Source: JBNJEM01 sp051745935 (GTDB lineage: Bacteria; Planctomycetota; Planctomycetia; Pirellulales; Pirellulaceae). Taken from it: DNA of 7,163 nucleotides. Below the pieces are notes generated by a model, which saw nothing but the letters and a program-made list of their open reading frames with translations, ran no database searches and had not been told where the DNA came from. Below, piece after piece: positions 5,116 through 7,163 of the stretch. The stretch is from positions 1 to 7,163 of the forward strand of contig JBNJEM010000415.1 of the NCBI GenBank assembly GCA_051745935.1, in the 5' to 3' direction. Positions within the stretch are counted from its first letter, which is position 1, and each line of letters starts with the position of its first letter. Position numbers and translations under genes: made by a program.

Positions 5116-6726
5116 ATGAAAAAGGAAATTCTCATCAACGTTTCGCAACCGGAAGAATGCCGGATTGCAATCATTGAAGACGGACTGCTGGAAGAACTCT
5201 ATATCGAACGAGCCAGCCAAGATAGTTACGTTGGCAACATCTACAAAGGGCGAATTGTCAATCTGGAACCCAGTATCCAGGCTGCCTTCGTGGATTTCGG
5301 GGTCGGCCGCAACGGGTTCCTGCATATCAGCGACGTCGAACCGCAGTACTACCGGCAGGGCGGATATGACCCCCAACACGTTGCCGACTCGGATCGTGAA
5401 CCGCCCGAGGAACCATCCGGTGAGAACGAACACGAAAAACGATCGGATCACTCGCGCCCACGCCGCCGCCACGGCCATCGCCCCCGCACCAAACCCCCCA
5501 TCCAAGAAATCTTCAAACGAGGCGACGAAGTCCTGGTCCAAGTCATCAAGGAGGGACTTGGGGCCAAAGGCCCCACCCTCTCAACCTACATCAGTATTCC
5601 GGGCCGCTACCTGGTTCTCATGCCGGCCTTGGGTCGGGTCGGCGTGTCCCGAAAAATCGAAGACGAGAACAAGCGGCGGAAGTTGCGCGACACCCTGCTC
5701 GAATTGAACCCTCCGCGGAATGTCGGGTTCATCGTTCGCACGGCCGGCCAAGACCGAACCAAAAAGGAACTCTCTCGCGACCTCGCCTACCTGCTGCGAC
5801 TCTGGAAAGTCATCGTACGCCGAATCCGAAAGAATTCCGCGCCCATCGATATCTACGAAGAAAGCGACATGATCACCCGCACGATCCGTGATATCTTCAC
5901 CAATGATGTCAACGTGATCTACGTGGACGAAGAGTCGGCTCACGAACGGGCCAAGGAATTCCTGCAACTCGTCATGCCCCGACACGTGGGCCGGTTGAGA
6001 CTCTACTGCGGAAAAGAACCGTTGTTCCACAAGTATAAGCTGGAAGCGGAAATCGCGCGTATCCACAAACGCGAAGTCCCCCTCAACAACGGCGGATCCA
6101 TCGTCATCGACCCGACGGAAGCACTCGTGGCCATCGATGTCAACAGTGGCAGCTTCCGTACCGATGAGTCGGCGGAGGAAACCGCGTATCAATTGAACCT
6201 GAAAGCGGCGAAGGAAATCGCTCGGCAACTGCGGCTACGCGACCTTGGTGGAGTCATTGTCAATGACTTCATCGATATGCGCAAGGAAAAACATCGCCGC
6301 AACCTCGAACGCGCGCTGCGTGATGCGTTCAAGCGAGATCGAGCCCGGACCAAAATACTCCGCACCAGCCCCTTTGGGCTCATCGAAATGACGCGGCAGC
6401 GGATTCGCCCCAGTTTGAAACGAAGTATTTACACGGATTGCCCGTGCTGCAACGGTCGTGGAACCGTGAAAACCAACGAAAGCATGTCCATCGAAGTCAT
6501 GCGAATGCTGCTGCTCGCCTGCCAGAAACCGAATGTCGCCACCATCACGGTCCGGGTCAACGACCAGGTCGGAGCCTACCTCAATAACAAGAAACGCCAA
6601 GAAATCATGGCCATGGAACAATCAAACGAGCTCAGCGTCCAGGTGCTCGGCAGCGAGTTCTACTATCCGGAACATCTGGAACTCGATTGCCGTGACGCCA
6701 ATGGCGAGGAACTCACGTTGCTCTGA
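5116..6726 (+). CDS. rng: Ribonuclease E/G family endoribonuclease
   Basis: The 536-residue protein is an Rne/Rng endoribonuclease that cuts single-stranded AU-rich RNA in mRNA decay and rRNA/tRNA maturation. An S1-like domain starts at SYVGNIYKGRI (37-47) and continues through FVDFGVGRNGFLHISD (58-73). It is interrupted by a highly charged insertion (about 77-128, rich in Arg, Glu, His and Pro), then resumes with KRGDEVLVQVIKEG (134-147) and GPTLSTYISIPGRYLVLMP (152-170). The catalytic metal site is IDVNSG (Asp341, Asn343) and NDFIDM (Asp384). The Zn-link CPCC (Cys442, Cys445) lies in DCPCCNGRGT (441-450). The protein ends right after the small domain and has no long degradosome scaffold, so it looks RNase G-like. 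An AAGGCAG about 10 nt before ATG 5116 is the likely ribosome binding site. RNase E naming would also be acceptable. Confidence 0.95.
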   Translation: MKKEILINVSQPEECRIAIIEDGLLEELYIERASQDSYVGNIYKGRIVNLEPSIQAAFVDFGVGRNGFLHISDVEPQYYRQGGYDPQHVADSDREPPEEPSGENEHEKRSDHSRPRRRHGHRPRTKPPIQEIFKRGDEVLVQVIKEGLGAKGPTLSTYISIPGRYLVLMPALGRVGVSRKIEDENKRRKLRDTLLELNPPRNVGFIVRTAGQDRTKKELSRDLAYLLRLWKVIVRRIRKNSAPIDIYEESDMITRTIRDIFTNDVNVIYVDEESAHERAKEFLQLVMPRHVGRLRLYCGKEPLFHKYKLEAEIARIHKREVPLNNGGSIVIDPTEALVAIDVNSGSFRTDESAEETAYQLNLKAAKEIARQLRLRDLGGVIVNDFIDMRKEKHRRNLERALRDAFKRDRARTKILRTSPFGLIEMTRQRIRPSLKRSIYTDCPCCNGRGTVKTNESMSIEVMRMLLLACQKPNVATITVRVNDQVGAYLNNKKRQEIMAMEQSNELSVQVLGSEFYYPEHLELDCRDANGEELTLL

Positions 6727-6757
6727 ACCGGACGCTCGGCCGGCCGTGAGGGGGGGA

Positions 6758-6809
6758 CGGAGAACGCCAGGCCCGTGCAAACTGTTTCGGTCGCGGATGA
6801 CGTTCTCCG
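6758..6809 (+). repeat. 9-bp inverted repeat after rng
   Basis: CGGAGAACG (6758-6766) is perfectly complementary to CGTTCTCCG (6801-6809) across a 34-nt loop, beginning 31 nt after the rng stop. Its right arm is part of the shared spacer element. No T-tract follows, so intrinsic termination is not indicated. Confidence 0.45.
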
Positions 6810-6834
6810 CCGCGAGTCCGACCAACGGGAGGAC
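6792..6834. repeat. Dispersed spacer element, copy B
   Basis: This is the partner of the element at 4117-4159, in the same orientation and likewise located downstream of a gene. Its left part forms the right arm of the 6758-6809 inverted repeat. CTCC (6805-6808) and GGAG (6828-6831) keep the small stem seen in copy A, with the conserved GAGTCCGACCA in the loop. Confidence 0.5.
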
Positions 6835-7000
6835 GATTTGCGCCGGACAGCTTTCCACCCGGAAAAATCCAACCGCCTGAAATATACGGTCGAGGCCCTT
6901 CGGATGCCACAAGAGGCTCACCGATGGCAGGACGGCCCCACGGATGAAGAAAAAGGGATGAGGAAAGGGGTGAAATATTGGGAGTTCTCCCGCTGTTTGC

Positions 7001-7019
7001 CCGTTGCCACCGCCAACGG
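7001..7019 (+). repeat. Hairpin near the right end
   Basis: CCGTTG (7001-7006) and CAACGG (7014-7019) form a 6-bp stem with a 7-nt loop, 275 nt downstream of rng. There is no T-tract. It may be a structure in the leader of the next gene or an rng 3' element. Confidence 0.3.
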
Positions 7020-7163
7020 CGTCCGTGCCGGTCTCCCCCGTCGTCCCGTTGATCCCTTCGGCCTGGGGGTGAGGAAAAACTCCAAGTCGTTGCCATCCAT
7101 ATTGTTGCGCCGTTCGTTTCGCCGGTATTGAGACGAAAGGACCTCTAAGAGACCTAAAAAACC

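Larger units (their letters stand above)
6727..7163. other. 437-bp region after rng without a supported gene
   Basis: A GTG-started frame at 6775-7131 (118 codons) exists but has no ribosome binding site, no recognisable motif, and runs across the shared spacer element; I do not call it a gene. The region contains a CGGCCGGCCG palindrome (6737-6746), the inverted repeat at 6758-6809, spacer element copy B (6792-6834), a purine-rich stretch (6945-6982) and a hairpin at 7001-7019. By known synteny rplU would be expected next, but no ribosomal protein start is visible before the window ends. Confidence 0.5.

Noticed and set aside
4962..5177. GTG-started 71-codon frame overlapping the DUF2344 stop (GTGA) and the rng start
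   Set aside because: The overlap looks like translational coupling, but the frame runs into rng in another phase, has no recognisable motif, and its composition looks non-coding.
5581..6228. Long antisense frame opposite rng
   Set aside because: It is a shadow of the conserved catalytic region of the ribonuclease; no independent evidence.
6775..7131. 118-codon GTG frame after rng
   Set aside because: No ribosome binding site, no family resemblance, and it crosses the repeat and hairpin sequences; more likely a chance frame in GC-rich DNA.
1..7163. Search for CRISPR arrays, insertion sequences, toxin-antitoxin pairs and phage genes
   Set aside because: No regularly spaced repeats, transposase or integrase motifs, or recognisable defence genes were seen on either strand.

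Overview
The window carries six convincing protein genes, all on the + strand, separated by fairly long, GC-rich, hairpin-rich spacers. In order they are a short ribosome hibernation factor (hpf), a PTS EIIA of the PtsN type, HPr (ptsH), PTS enzyme I (ptsI), a DUF2344/TIGR03936 radical-SAM-associated protein, and an RNase E/G-family ribonuclease. No tRNA, rRNA, insertion sequence, CRISPR array, phage gene or integrase is visible. The gene set is chromosomal housekeeping, not an accessory island. Moderately high GC, generous spacers, an incomplete PTS without any sugar permease, and a DUF2344-rng pair together suggest a Planctomycetota-like or related environmental bacterium. That placement is an inference from gene content, not from a marker sequence.

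Layout: 1-462 is a spacer with a strong nested inverted repeat (38-90) and a plausible sigma70-type promoter (349-377) in front of hpf (463-813). A 105-bp spacer with a GC hairpin and a perfect 16-bp tandem duplication leads to ptsN (919-1395). A 147-bp spacer leads to ptsH (1543-1860). A 400-bp spacer holds hairpins, a tiny ORF ending just before ptsI, and a Shine-Dalgarno set unusually far from the ptsI start. ptsI is 2261-4000. The 4001-4308 spacer contains a degenerate ~43-bp element that recurs after the last gene. The DUF2344 gene (start moved here to GTG 4309) ends at 4965, and a 150-bp leader with two strong hairpins precedes rng (5116-6726). The last 437 bp hold the second copy of the element and no supported gene.

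How the genes fit together: enzyme I (His190, Cys503), HPr (His19) and EIIA (His69) form a complete phosphoryl relay from phosphoenolpyruvate to EIIA with no EIIB or EIIC in the window. This is what a regulatory, nitrogen-type PTS looks like. HPr also keeps the regulatory serine (Ser50). Hpf next to ptsN is a well-known bacterial neighbourhood, usually beside rpoN, which is not present here. DUF2344 next to rng is also a recurrent arrangement, but its usual radical-SAM partner is not next to it; ptsI occupies the upstream position.

I see no clear new biological system. The most interesting signals are non-coding: the hairpin pair in the rng leader, the element shared by two spacers, the nested inverted repeat at the left end, and the unusual ptsI translation-initiation region.
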